The notes under the pieces were generated by a model. The model saw nothing but the letters and a program-made list of their open reading frames with translations. It was not told the DNA's origin and searched no databases. A DNA stretch of 64,000 nucleotides from Ananas comosus. Taxonomy: Eukaryota > Streptophyta > Magnoliopsida > Poales > Bromeliaceae. The position numbers and the translations under genes were made by a program. The stretch is taken from positions 8,413,133 through 8,477,132 of the forward strand of contig NC_033638.1 in assembly GCF_001540865.1 (NCBI RefSeq), read 5' to 3'. This document shows, piece after piece, positions 45,001-58,292 of this stretch (its first letter is position 1; the number at the start of each line of letters is the position of its first letter).

Positions 45001-45130
45001 CGCGGCTCAGCTGGGCGGCGAGGGAGGGGGCCTTGTGGAGATCGCCATGGGACTTGAAGTGCTCGTCGAGAAACCCTAGGAGGCGCCGGGATACGGCGTC
45101 GGGCGCGCTCCACTTTGGCGGCTCCGCCAT
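42077..45130 (-). CDS. MAG2L: RINT1-like tethering factor, MAG2-like protein (MAG2L)
   Basis: Four exons (44851-45130, 44655-44747, 44186-44304, 42077-44035) give about 816 residues. Most of the RINT1/TIP20 domain lies in the long last exon: DIMWKQEKLLLAIKIMKDIE, RPQALNDHRALLAALGWPPP, FVFALVYKVTKDFMDGVDS and PWSDVKFSRSGVYQFKADM are characteristic. MAG2-type proteins belong to the Dsl1/NRZ complex that tethers Golgi-derived vesicles to the ER. The protein is closer to the MAG2-like paralog (At1g08400 type) than to MAG2, judging from the N-terminal layout. Exon 1 is very GC-rich and starts MAEPPKWSAPDAVSRRLLGF. Its donor (CGGG/GTTCGCC) is weak; an in-phase alternative at GTCG/GTCACC would shorten it by about 27 bp. 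The acceptor of exon 3 is TTTCAG (44305-44306), giving YAETTLQLEALVG. Confidence 0.9.
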
Positions 45131-45133
45131 GGG

Positions 45134-45135
<2 letters not shown>

Positions 45136-45168
<33 letters not shown>
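45136..45168. repeat. (CT)n microsatellite immediately upstream of the MAG2L start
   Basis: A 33-bp dinucleotide run ends five bases before the MAG2L ATG. In the sense strand it is (GA)n and forms the end of the 5' leader. It mirrors the arrangement at the RLCK gene (24768-24800). Confidence 0.9.
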
Positions 45169-45171
<3 letters not shown>

Positions 45172-45403
45172 GGTCAATGTCGGAGGAGAAGCAGTTTTTA
45201 AGACGAAGGAAACATAAAGGCACCTGCGGAGTCCGCAGAGCGAGGAAATGGTAGGAGCGGGGTATTAAGTATGCGGACGCACGCAGAGATCCTCCCCGAC
45301 ATGTCGAGGATGTTTTTATTCTCGTTTTTCGTTTTTTGTTTTTTGTTTTTGTTTTTTTTTTACCTCTACTTACGTTTGTGATTTCGTGTTATAATTTTGG
45401 TTA

Positions 45404-45472
45404 TGGGCCGGTCTATTGGCCCATTATGTTGGGCTTGGTGTTGGGCTCTGTACTGCTTTTCCTTTTTGGGCT
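45404..45472 (-). promoter_or_regulatory. Cluster of five site II (TGGGCY) elements upstream of MAG2L
   Basis: TGGGCC at 45404-45409, GGCCCA at 45418-45423, and TGGGCT at 45430-45435, 45442-45447 and 45467-45472 lie 270-345 bp upstream of the start codon. Site II elements bind TCP factors and are linked to growth-related expression. The cluster density is well above chance for this AT-rich DNA. Confidence 0.55.
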
Positions 45473-46234
45473 GGTTGGGGAACCCATGTAATTCAGTATT
45501 TTGGACTCGCATTATTATATATTGAAAAATGCTACGTGAATAGCATTAAACAAAAAAATTACTAAGACTAGTGTAGTGTTAGATTTATACCCTACTTAGA
45601 ACTTCAGAAGTGTATAAATAGCGATGCTTTTATATTTTCTTTTCAGAAAAACTACTTAAATATTTTTTCTAAAAGAAAATTATAAAATACAATTAACTAA
45701 TGTCAATCCAACAAAATTTTGGGTTAAAACACAAAAACAAATTTAGACCTCTTGTAGACATGATGCTCTAGAGTCTATTAGGTTTTACTCGCGACTTCGA
45801 AAAATTCGTTATTGATGATATTTGTTTTAGCAGTATTGTCTTAACTTTCGCTCATAATTATACAGATATATCTGCCTTTCGACTTCGATAGGGTGGGGGT
45901 CAAACTCGAATTTTCAAACTCTACGTTTCCAAACAGCCTCTTCTTAGTCGTCGTCTCCTTCCTCTGTTAGTAATGTAACTCACTAATGAGCATCAACAAC
46001 ATAATATTTGGAGCAAGTACTAGAGCCCGTACTTAGAAGAAAAATAGCAATTAACTTAATAAAAAAAAATAAAAAAAAACTAACTAGCCTCCACCACTGA
46101 TCCGCATCATACCCCTGTACATCCGTCTGATTCCCATCAGACGCCAACCGTTAAAAGCTAAATCAGAAGAAACCAAAAAAAAAAAAAAAACATTTTAAAA
46201 AAAAAAACAAATTTCGCTCTGCTCTCACATCACA
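45473..46234. other. Intergenic DNA between MAG2L and the VQ gene
   Basis: AT-rich sequence with no ORF or repeat that I can support. The part nearest 46234 should be the 3' untranslated region of the VQ gene. Confidence 0.45.
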
Positions 46235-46786
46235 TCACACACTCCACGACTCGAGAGTCGGGAAACAGGGCGTCGGGTCGAACCCGTAGACCGGGCCCTC
46301 GATCGAGCCCGGCCCGAGCGAGACGTCCACGGCAACCGGCCGGTCCGTCCCGGCCCGGTCCGGCTGCGAGAAAGCCGACGAGTCGAGCGCCGGGAGGAGG
46401 AGGCTCTGCTCGAACCCGGCCCGATCCGGTTCGACCGCCGAGCCCGGCTCGAACCGGATCCCGGTCACCAGCTGCACCATCTCGCGGAAGTTGGCCGGGT
46501 CGGCGCTGATGTAGGTCGTGGGCGACCGCCGCGACGCGCGCCGCTTCCGCTTCCTGATCCGACCGGCCGGGGCCAGCCGAACCGGGTTCGAGCCGCGCGG
46601 ATCCGCCCCGGCCGGGGCGGGGAAGGCGAGTTCGGGGCCCGCGGAAGCGGAGTCGGGCGAGGGCGAGATCCGGAGGGCTCCGGCTAGGGCTTCGTTGTCG
46701 CGGGCGAAGGCGTAGTCGGAGATCAGAGCGGCTTCGGGGGCGAGGAGAGGAGATAGCCACGGATCCAAGCTCGAGCCACTCGCCAT
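46235..46786 (-). CDS. VQ-motif protein
   Basis: A single-exon, very GC-rich gene for 183 residues starting MASGSSLDPWLSPLLAPEAAL. The basic run RIRKRKRRASRRSPTTYISA leads into the VQ motif FREMVQLVTG (FxxhVQxhTG) at about residues 103-112. The C-terminal half is Pro/Gly/Ser-rich and ends GFDPTPCFPTLESWSV. VQ proteins are small nuclear or plastid cofactors that bind WRKY factors or MAP kinases; the YISADPANFREMVQ form resembles the calmodulin-binding VQ subgroup. Which WRKY it partners is unknown. A purine-rich stretch (GGA repeats, about 46800-46840 region) lies in the leader. Single-exon structure and high GC are usual for monocot VQ genes. The overlapping frame ending at 46230 is a shadow. 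Confidence 0.9.
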   Translation of the reverse strand: MASGSSLDPWLSPLLAPEAALISDYAFARDNEALAGALRISPSPDSASAGPELAFPAPAGADPRGSNPVRLAPAGRIRKRKRRASRRSPTTYISADPANFREMVQLVTGIRFEPGSAVEPDRAGFEQSLLLPALDSSAFSQPDRAGTDRPVAVDVSLGPGSIEGPVYGFDPTPCFPTLESWSV

Positions 46787-47917
46787 TAATGGTGACGCAG
46801 AGGAAGGAGAAGAGGAGGAGGAGGAGGAGGACGAGGAGGAATGGGAGAGGGATTGTTATTTGAAAGAGAAGAGAGTGGGATTGGATTTTTATTTTTTATT
46901 CGCGTGCTTTAATAAAGAGTGGTGGGGACGAGGGGATTAATTGAGGGAGAAACCGCGTTTCTCGGGCCACGTGCCCGCGTGTGTGTGCGCGCAAAGCCGC
47001 GGTTTTTGTCGGAGCCGCTATTTGTATTTTTGGTTTTTTGATTTTGTTTTTGTGTTTTTTTAAGGGAGGATTACAATAAATCCTGGATAATTGATCTAAA
47101 ATTTAGAAAGATCTTTATTACTAAAAAAAAAGTATGACCTTTCTTTCACATGTAGATAAAAATAATTTTTATTATTATATTAAGATCTTTGAAGGCTGTA
47201 AAGTTTTTTTTTTTTTCCGCTCAAAATAAAATTCAAAATTTATAGAATAGAATATAGCATAATAAGTTTGAACTAATCCAATTAAACACACTTCTTTTAT
47301 CGGATCAAATAGAGTTATTTTTTAAAGTTTCAAACCAAAGCTTTAAAAAGTATCACTATTTATTTTATATCTTTTAACTTTTGACACCAGCAAATAAGCA
47401 GTAGTAAAATCAGCACTTCTAATAGAGCTATATTTTAAGGCGTCATCAGCTAATTCATTGTGTATGGCTATTAAGCTACATATATATTTATTAAAACGAC
47501 AAAAATGTTGCATTAAATCGGCGCATGCATGGATGAGATCCAGCAATATTAATTAATGTTTTTTTTTTTCTGTTTTTAGGCTTCAAGTAAACTTACCAAG
47601 AGTGTAATAATTAACAATAGTATATGTCAACACTGTTGCATGACATGTTGTGTATTAGTCTTACTATTTGAGTACCTGTACAAGACTTTGGGCTACCAAG
47701 CACTTGATTACCCTCACTTGCCGACAAACAAACAATATGCAGACCCTGACACTCTCTCAACCCCCAACTAACCTCACTGACCTGCAGCCCATCCTACTTC
47801 ATGAGATTGAGAATTATTAGTGGAACGTTTGAGCCCCCAGCTCTCTAGGTAAAAAAAAAAGAAGAAGAAGAAGAAGAAAGAGTCTTATTTGGGAGGTTTT
47901 AGAGAGAAAGATAATAT

Positions 47918-48043
47918 GATATTTTTTTCGTTTATTTTTTTAGAAATAAATTTAGTTAGAAATGTGAACCAACTAAGATTCAAATTTGGGACCTCAGATA
48001 TCAACTACTAAATCGTTTGCCACTTGTGCTAGGGACGATTAGT
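47918..48043 (-). mobile_element. tRNA-derived SINE, copy 2, with 10-bp target-site duplication
   Basis: AAGATAATAT flanks the element at 47908-47917 and 48044-48053. The body matches copies 1 and 3 (GTGAACCAACTAAGATTCAA, TATCAACTACTAAATCG, CACTTGTGCTAGGGACGATT on the plus strand), but the 3' hairpin portion is missing, so this copy is truncated at its tail. Confidence 0.75.
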
Positions 48044-48139
48044 AAGATAATATATTATCGTTTCGCCTTTGTTCTCATTCTACTCCCGATTGTAATCTCT
48101 TTCAACCTTATCAATTGTCTTCCCTCTTCCCTCACTGCT

Positions 48140-48400
48140 GACTCAATAGCTATTTAATTTTTAGAAACGAACTCAGCTAAATTTGTAGAGTATTTAAATT
48201 TAATTTGAATTTAGAACTTTAGGTACCAATCATCAAGTTCTTAGCCAACTGTGTTAGGTACAGTCAGTTGGTAAAGGACTCGATGGTTGTAACCTATTAT
48301 TTTAAGTTCGAAGTCTAATTGTTTCTTGTTTCTAATCGAGTTTATTTTTAAAAATGAATAAATAGATAGTAAACTATCTCTCTCGCTCGCTCTTTAAAAA
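48140..48400. mobile_element. Two divergent SINE copies arranged head to head
   Basis: About 48140-48250 resembles the minus-strand SINE (AGAAACGAACTCAGCTAAAT...TAGGTACCAATCATCAAG...TTAGCCAACTGTG). About 48240-48400 resembles it on the plus strand (CAGTTGGTAAAGGACTCGAT, AAGTTCGAAGTCTAATTG, GAGTTTATTTTTAAAAATGA) and ends in the hairpin GATAGTAAACTATC before a CTCTCTCGCTCGCTCTTT and poly(A). The 5' ends abut near 48250. Confidence 0.6.
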
Positions 48401-49610
48401 AAAAAATAAAGAAATAAATAAAACCTCAAAAGGTCTATGTGGAGTAGGCATTTCAAAAGTAAGACCATATTATTTTTTTTTAAAAAAAAAAAACAGGAGA
48501 TTGCTACACATTTCATTACGCAAAATAGCTTCAGGATCTTTGTTCACGTGCACGGTGAAAATTAATTAAATCATGTTATTTGCAATAACAGAAAGAGGTA
48601 TTAGAAGAAATAAAATTAAGCTATAAATTTATGCCGCCAAATTACAAAATAGGAATCCAATGTCTATATAATGCATTAAAGGAGTTTAAAACCGACTGTA
48701 ATATCATATTATTTTAAAAATTCATGAGCTAAATAATTCTACTTTTTAAGAAGTCACGCAGAGAATCAAATGTCCAACCTTTTAATCAATAAGTCAAAAG
48801 ACTAACTAAATAAATAACTGCACTAAATAGTGATGACATTTTGTACGAATTGAATTGGTCTCGGTAGTTGTACTATTTTCAAATCAAAATATGATCGTAT
48901 AGCACAAAGGTATGATCTTAAATATGCATATTTGCGCATGTTACCAATAGTGGAGCACTATTATGCTTCTTGCCTCGTTATTCAAATAGCTTTTGACAAT
49001 GGTCCGTGACAGTGCCATTTAATAAGCGAGACATTCTCATAGTTTACTACTAAAAGAGACCCATCATGGAATGGCCAATATTATAACTACTATAATATAC
49101 AATTTTTTTTTTCTAAGCCTTTATGTTTGACTTATAATGCATTGATTCTGTAAGTTGGTGTTTTATTTTACTCACTCTGACTCTTTCAGTACATTATACT
49201 TGTTTTTAATCATCCACAAAAGAATCATTCTTCGTATAGTTTCACAAGTCATAATGATGCCTATGAAGTATGAATTTTTTTTTAAAAAAAAAACAAAGGG
49301 TGATAGGTTCTTTGTCTCTCTGTTTTTTTAAATATTTTTTAGTGTTTGTTATTTAAAGAAGGCTTGTAGGCCTATTCTAGTTTGAACCAATATTTAAAGA
49401 TCAACTCATATAGCAACTTGAAAATATTAATGAATTAACCTGTGACGTCAGCATGATGTTACTAGTATGTAATTATTATTTTTAATTTTTTATATATATA
49501 TTGGATGCAACTTGATGAAAATACCATGATATTTGGAGAGAGATTTCAAGTTTCAAAATGAGGATTGGATTCGAAGCAATTTCCCGTTGGTAGCAAATAG
49601 TTATCCGTCC

Positions 49611-49935
49611 GTTACAGGACAGAATGTTGGCCCATTCACCTGCACATATTTACAGCATGCGAGAATCAAATCCGTGACTAGTGATTCTGATACTACTTGT
49701 CGGATCGTTGGTGCTAATCATTAATCCCAAAAGTTCGAACTATTATGAATACGCAATCAATTCACTTAAAGCGTACAGATATAGCGCCCATAGGTCTCGA
49801 TTGTGATTCGACCCATCCAGCCTTACGCCACTTCGAGCATGACTCGGTCCACCCAGCCTCACGCTATTTTGAATATAACTCGGCCCAACACGGCCTCCCG
49901 CTACAGGACAGAATGCTGACCCATTTAAGCCAACA
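49611..49935 (-). mobile_element. Miniature LTR retroelement (TRIM/SMART-like), copy 2
   Basis: The complete LTR is at 49698-49935, again 238 bp, ending CCGACA next to a mutated primer-binding site TAGTATCAGAATC (49683-49695). The interior is about 55 bp, and only about 30 bp of the second LTR (TGGGCCAACATTCTGTCCTG on the minus strand, 49611-49640) survives. It is clearly the same family as 27503-28024, with many differences. Confidence 0.8.
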
Positions 49936-50096
49936 ACGGTGACATGACATTATAGTCGTTGCCACATTATCCATCACAACCATGATGTTGTGACAATAAC
50001 ATGGCATCTAAGAGGAAAGAGATGGAGAAAGGGGAATTTATTGCTTACAGTGAGTGAGTGCGCGCGCAAAAGCAGAAGCTCTAGAAATTTACATAC

Positions 50097-53583
<3,487 letters not shown>

Positions 53584-54259
53584 CTTACTTTTACAACTAA
53601 AAGGTGTGTTTATACTACGATCGCGAAAACAGTGAGTGCGAATTCACTAGAAATGCGAAACTATATGATAACAACAACAATACTTGAACAATATATTCGC
53701 GACGACTATTCTACAGAAATGATGAACACAAGTAAGTATTATTAAGGTGCATGAAAAAATAAATTGGAGCAACAGCGGCTTCTCCGGGACTCGGAGATAC
53801 AGTTCAAAACTTTTGCGTAAAGTCGGTGTATAAAAAGAAAGATGTAACAAAAATGGTGTGTTCCTGAAAGAAGGATTGTTTATAGGAACTGGGGCTGCAG
53901 AGGTGGTTGGTTGATCCAGGGGAAGCATCTGAGTGCGAAGAGAATATAATTTGCACATTCGGATATACAGGGGAGGTTCTGAGCTTTTAATAGAATCTTT
54001 GTTCTTGTGATCTCCACTGATTCTTTATCATTTTCCTGATTCACTGCTTCGGGAGCTCAGAAGAGGACGCGGAGAAAACAGAGGCTTGCATTGATATACA
54101 TCTTGTTATTTTCTCCTTCGCGGGTCTGGCTCCAAAATTGGATACATTGCACATTTGGTCCTCAAACTATGATGATGGTGACGCTTTAGTCCTCAAAAGT
54201 CTAATTAGTAGATGATGTAACAACATTGTAATTGATAATACTGTAACAATCCAACCTAA
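53584..54259. other. Promoter side of the kinase gene
   Basis: This probably contains the 5' leader and promoter. A 103-codon minus frame at 53647-53958 has no recognisable family and I do not call it a gene. Nothing else is visible. Confidence 0.4.
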
Positions 54260-54889
54260 CCTCCCGACGAATAAGCACATCTGGAAGCTAAAAATTTCCG
54301 TTAAAATTAAAGTCTTCATTTGACTACTACTTCGAAAGAGATTACCCACTGCCGACAGATTGCTCAGCCGAGGCATGCACGTAGATCAGATCTGTGCTTT
54401 CTGCGCAATCCTCACAGAAAGCTGCGACCACATTTTCAACGACTGTGTGTACGTTCGGTACCTTCTTGTCAGTATGGGAGGAGTGGACGCAAACAACGAC
54501 AACACAGCTGACGCTAGAGGTCTCTGGGCCGAAAGTACGGAGATCCCTATCAAATCGTCAAGAAAACATCGCTTGATCGTTCTGGCTGTGACTTGGTGGG
54601 TAATCTGGACGGATAGAAACAACTATATTTTTAATGGAAAACAGCCTAATGTCTCCGGATCTCTAGAATGTCTCAAACTACTGGTCAACAGCTGGACCAC
54701 TATGCTCTGAAGCCCTTCTTGTACTTTTAACTTTGACCTTCCTTTCTCCTTTCTTTAGCTTTTAATTTAATTCTCACATTTTGCTGACCCCTCGGAGGTC
54801 TAAGCTGCTTCCAACTTGTATACTCAGTTCATTTGACTTAATGAATGAAGCAGGTAGTTTGCTACCTATTTCTCAAAAAAAAAAAAAGT
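54260..54889 (+). mobile_element. 5'-truncated LINE with RT zinc-binding (zf-RVT) region and poly(A) tail
   Basis: The conceptual protein reads IWKLKISVKIKVFI, a stop, LRKRLPTADRLLSRGMH, then CAFCAILTESCDHIFNDCVY, and later TWWVIWTDRNNYIFNG. This is the zf-RVT pattern (W.LK.P.K.K.F.W......L.T...L..RG...C..C....E...H.F..C) found at the C-terminal end of plant non-LTR retrotransposon polyproteins. The frame ends at 54707. A 3' UTR of about 165 bp follows, with the hairpin AGGTAGTTTGCTACCT (54852-54867), TATTTCTC and an (A)13 tail. The reverse transcriptase and endonuclease domains are absent, and an in-frame stop marks decay. Confidence 0.85.
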
Positions 54890-55689
54890 GCTTGTGATTT
54901 TTTAGCCGTCGAATCACCTCAAGATCCGTACAACACTACTAATAATAATTTCTTCGGGCTCAAACCATCGGCCTAAAATATTTAAATTCAGCTACTATTA
55001 TTATAGTCTTTGATTTTTTATATTTTTAATCATAGATGTGTCAATATTTAAAATATTATATTACTTTTATATCAATAATATGTTAAAATTTAGTCAACCA
55101 AATTAAATTGCAAAATTTGATTGTAATAATTTATCCATCCAACGTTCAATAGCAGTGTAACACCGCATAGGATTTAGCAAACAATTGGATTTATGTTTAT
55201 TAATTTTAAATGTAAGAATTTGAGGACACGAGGCCGATTCGGTGAAAGAAGAAGCATGGTTTAAACCCCCCGATCTCATAATTAAACTGCGACGCAGGTA
55301 AAACAAATCAGGGTGCTAAAGAAGAGTGGAGTCCTTTTTCCTACTTTTTAATAAAGTGGAGGTATATTTTCTTAATGTGATCATCTTTGATCGTGTCGCA
55401 GAGTGTTGAGCACGTATTGCTGGCACTAATTTTATATGCTTCCTCGAATCTGGTGTAAGCACTGCAGCACACCAAGTAAAGAATCCTCCAGATACATTTA
55501 TTAGTTGAATATATATACAGAGAGAGAAATCAAGATGCTATTTTTATAAGCACTGCAGCACACCAAGAGAATTGGGAGATGCTATTTTTATAAGCACCGG
55601 GAATTTGGTGTTTGTAAGTTTTTTAGATCTATCCCTTGACTAATTTCATCCTTAAGATCATGTTATTCCACCAACCATCCAGGCATCCA
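54890..55689. other. AT-rich intergenic DNA downstream of the LINE
   Basis: No gene seen. 55440-55620 repeats short phrases such as AAGCACTGCAGCACACCAAG (twice, about 55458 and 55550) and TTTTTATAAGCACCGGGAAT, which are truncated relatives of MITE family M5. Confidence 0.4.
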
Positions 55690-55816
55690 CTCAATCTTAG
55701 AAAAATTATTAATAGTACCAAACACTTGGTGCTATTAGATTTTCGGCCTTTGAATGAAGGGATGTGCGATTAAGATGATACTGAACCTCTATGGTTTAGT
55801 GGGTGGTTGATTGAAT

Positions 55817-55869
<53 letters not shown>
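55690..55869. repeat. M5-like MITE fragment ending in (TA)n(GA)n microsatellite
   Basis: The segment TTATTAATAGTACCAAACAC...GGTGCTATTAGATTTTCGGCC is a half copy of the M5-type MITE. It runs into (TA)n at about 55817-55837 and (GA)n at 55839-55869. Confidence 0.6.
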
Positions 55870-55873
<4 letters not shown>

Positions 55874-56410
55874 GAGCATGAATGCTATTAGTAGCAAATG
55901 AGTTCTGTTACCATCTATTTATTTTTGATGATGGAGTCTCCAATTGATGATTGGCATCGTTGAATATGATCTATACGACTTAAAGTATCTAAACACCAAA
56001 TTTTATACGTTTCTGATATTGTTCTCTTGTCGATCAAGTGGACATAAAAATGAACAATTAAAAATGAATATTCTTTAAAAAGTGATGATAGAAGCATTGT
56101 AATCAAGATTAAGAGTATAGATCTTGTTTTAAACAATTTAAAGAATTTTCTAATCAGGATTCAATTGATTTGGATACCTTCGTGCTGTTCAGAAAACATT
56201 TCATACGAATCATTAAAATTATAAATTTTAAAACCCTTTGATTATTAGGCCAATGATGTCAAAAAGATTTAAAATATGATTTCTAGGTACTTCAAGTGAT
56301 ATAGATTATGTTCAACGATGCTGATCGTCGATTTGGAGGTTTAATCATAAAAAATAGATAGGTGGCAACAAAACTCATTTCCTACCAATAGCATTCCAGC
56401 CCAACTCTCT
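55870..56410. mobile_element. MITE of family M6, about 540 bp
   Basis: The left end TTGAGCATGAATGCTATTAG...AATGAGTTCTGTTACCATCTAT pairs with the right end in reverse, TTGGGCTGGAATGCTATTGGTAGGAAATGAGTTTTGTTGCCACCTAT. The arms are about 65 bp. The right arm resembles block B of the scrambled region (TCGTCGATTTGGAGG versus TTGTCGATTTGGAAG), so that region contains a relative. No transposase frame. Confidence 0.7.
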
Positions 56411-56414
56411 CTAT

Positions 56415-56650
56415 ATATAGAATTATACTACTATACTATTAATAGTACCAAATGCTTGGTGTTATTAGATTTTTCATTCTTGGTGAAAAGATGTGCGGTT
56501 ATGATGATAGTGATCCCCTAAAATTGAGTATGGTGGTTGGTTAAATAGTATAATCTAATAAGTAAAAATGATTAAAAAAAATATATCTAACGGTGAAAAA
56601 TTCGATAATGCTAAATGCTTGGTACTATCGATAGTATAATAACTGGGCTC
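56415..56650. mobile_element. MITE of family M5, related subfamily, second copy
   Basis: The left TACTATTAATAGTACCAAAT then GCTTGGTGTTATTAGATTTTTC pairs with the right GAAAAATTCGATAATGCTAAATGCTTGGTACTATCGATAGTA. It is about 230 bp and the same type as 39818-40042. Confidence 0.6.
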
Positions 56651-57307
56651 TATATTAAAAATAGGAGCTGAAGTGTTGACCATATAATTTAGTCACTCTA
56701 TTTTGCATGGATAATGCAGCCTAGGAGTTGCTTAGTTTCCAAGTAAATATTTCAAAATTTTAAAAAATATTTTTTGCCTATTTGATATTCAAAAAAATAA
56801 TTTTTGAATTTCCTTTAGATTTTGTGAAAAGAAATGTGTTTTTGATCATGTTTTTTCGTAAAGCATTTTTTTTTATTTTTTAAGAAACCAAAAGGTTACT
56901 TATGCAGTGGCTTAGAAATGGGATATTTAAATGTTTCCAATATTTGCCACGAACAGTTGACTAACTATCAAAATTAATTTAATCATCCTTTATAAATGCC
57001 AACATAAAATATAGTGGAGATCATTATTATCTCTTTTTTTTTTTTCCAAACTTCGTGAGTTGATTGCACTATCGAATTATGCTTGAGTGAATAAAATTTA
57101 TTGCAGCTGTTACAACTATAAATTTATTTTATAGTAAAAAATAAAACTTAATACAAATTTTTCTGGTAATCAAACAAGACAATAAATCAATAATGAAAAA
57201 AAAAAAGATAACAATTGTATTGGTGCATACAAATAATACAATGATACAAAATTTAAGTTTTTGTTTTTTTTTTTTTTCGGCAAAACAAAATTTGTTTGAT
57301 TAAAAAA
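56651..57307. other. AT-rich intergenic DNA
   Basis: No gene, RNA or clear repeat end is recognised in this stretch. Confidence 0.4.
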
Positions 57308-57946
57308 GACTAAAATACAGAAAACTTTCCTGTAATAACTCACTTTTTCACCTACCCCTGACATTTAAAAACCTACACTTTGGCCCTTGTAAAATAAAAA
57401 ATGTGCACTTCACCACCCCTACCGTTAGAGTTCCGTTATAAAATATTTTTTTATACCGAAAATATCCCTCCGTCATCTTTTTTGTTGCTTCGCCTCCCTC
57501 TGGCTCGCCGCCTTGCCGCCGCCTCGCCCGCCTCGCCGTCCTCCACTACCCCGCCCTCGCCCACATCCCCTTCGCGCTCCTCCGCCGCCTCGCTTTCGTC
57601 CTCGTTACTCTTTCCTATCTCTCCATAAACACCCACCTCGATTTTCTTTCTATTATCGTCGAAATCGAGGGGCGACGAGGGTGCAGGAGGAGAAGGGGAG
57701 TAGGTGTAGAAGGAAATGGAGAGAAATCGCGGACGATTGAAGTAGGAATCGCGGCCGATCGAAGGGGCGGCTGAGGAAGATAAGGAAGAAGACAAAAATG
57801 GCAAGGGGCAAAATGATCATTTTACACACCGTAACCTTTCTGTGAATATTTTTTATTTTATAAGGAGACAAAGTATAAAATTTTTAATGTTATGAGGGAA
57901 AAATGAAAAAGCGAATTATTATAAAGGGTTTTTCTGTAATTTAGCC
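57308..57946. mobile_element. Long-TIR element carrying GC-rich gene-like DNA (possible Pack-MULE)
   Basis: The left arm GACTAAAATACAGAAAACTT...ACACTTTGGCCC then TTGTAAAATAAAAAATGTGCA is matched by the right arm read in reverse, GGCTAAATTACAGAAAAACC...ACTTTGTCTCCTTATAAAATAAAAAATATTCA. Arms are about 110 bp. Between them, 57470-57800 is strongly GC-rich, with open frames on both strands (for example a 117-codon minus frame rich in Glu, Gly, Arg and Ser) that differ sharply from the AT-rich surroundings. This is the layout of Mutator-like elements that capture gene fragments. No 9-bp target duplication is obvious, and the donor gene is not recognised. Confidence 0.55.
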
Positions 57947-58121
57947 ATGGAAGGAAAGACACCGAAAGTGGCCTCAATCCCGCAGCTGCGACAGTCGGGT
58001 AGTGGACTGGTGGGTGAGACAGTCTATTCTGCTTCTGAATCTCTGCTACCACTAGCTTTAATTCGAAAGATTGCGTGAACTCGGTCCGCGGTCGCAGTCA
58101 TGGACCACTTAATACAATATT

Positions 58122-58275
58122 ATTATTTTTTTTTAGAGATAGGTAGCACGCTACCCGTTTCGTTTATTTCATTTAAAAATAAACTTAGCTGAAAATGTGA
58201 ATCAACTAGGATTCGAACTTGGGTCTCGGATACCAACCACCAAGCCCTTTACCACTTACTCTAGGGACGGTTGGT
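58122..58275 (-). mobile_element. tRNA-derived SINE, copy 3, with 14-bp target-site duplication
   Basis: CTTAATACAATATT flanks the element at 58108-58121 and 58276-58289. On the minus strand the order is ACCGTCCCTAGAGTAAGTGG (A-box region), AAGTTCGAATCCTAG (B-box), AAATGAAATAAACGAAACGG, the hairpin GGGTAGCGTGCTACCTATCT, then A-rich. It is the best-preserved copy in the window. Confidence 0.9.
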
Positions 58276-58292
58276 CTTAATACAATATTTTT

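Larger units (their letters stand above)
46787..50096. other. Intergenic region with SINEs and a TRIM copy
   Basis: 46787-47040 is the promoter side of the VQ gene, with ACGT-containing words such as GCCACGTGCC at about 46967. 47040-47900 and 48400-49600 are AT-rich with no gene; a (GAA)n run lies at about 47860-47880. Mobile elements at 47918, 48140 and 49611 are listed separately. 49936-50096 is probably the 3' flank of the kinase gene. Confidence 0.45.

Noticed and set aside
45180..45254. Overlapping frames around the MAG2L start as a separate antisense gene
   Set aside because: They arise from the GC-rich first exon and its GA repeat. The MAG2L reading is supported by the family and by phase.
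53647..53958. 103-codon minus frame upstream of the USP-like kinase
   Set aside because: No recognisable motifs. It lies in the expected leader and promoter.
57451..57804. 117-codon minus frame as a real gene
   Set aside because: Low-complexity composition, overlapping frames on both strands and a position between inverted arms favour a captured fragment or repeat interior.
58200..58275. tRNA gene suggested by A- and B-box sequences
   Set aside because: Acceptor stem and anticodon arm do not pair. Exact target-site duplications and an A-rich tail show it is a SINE.
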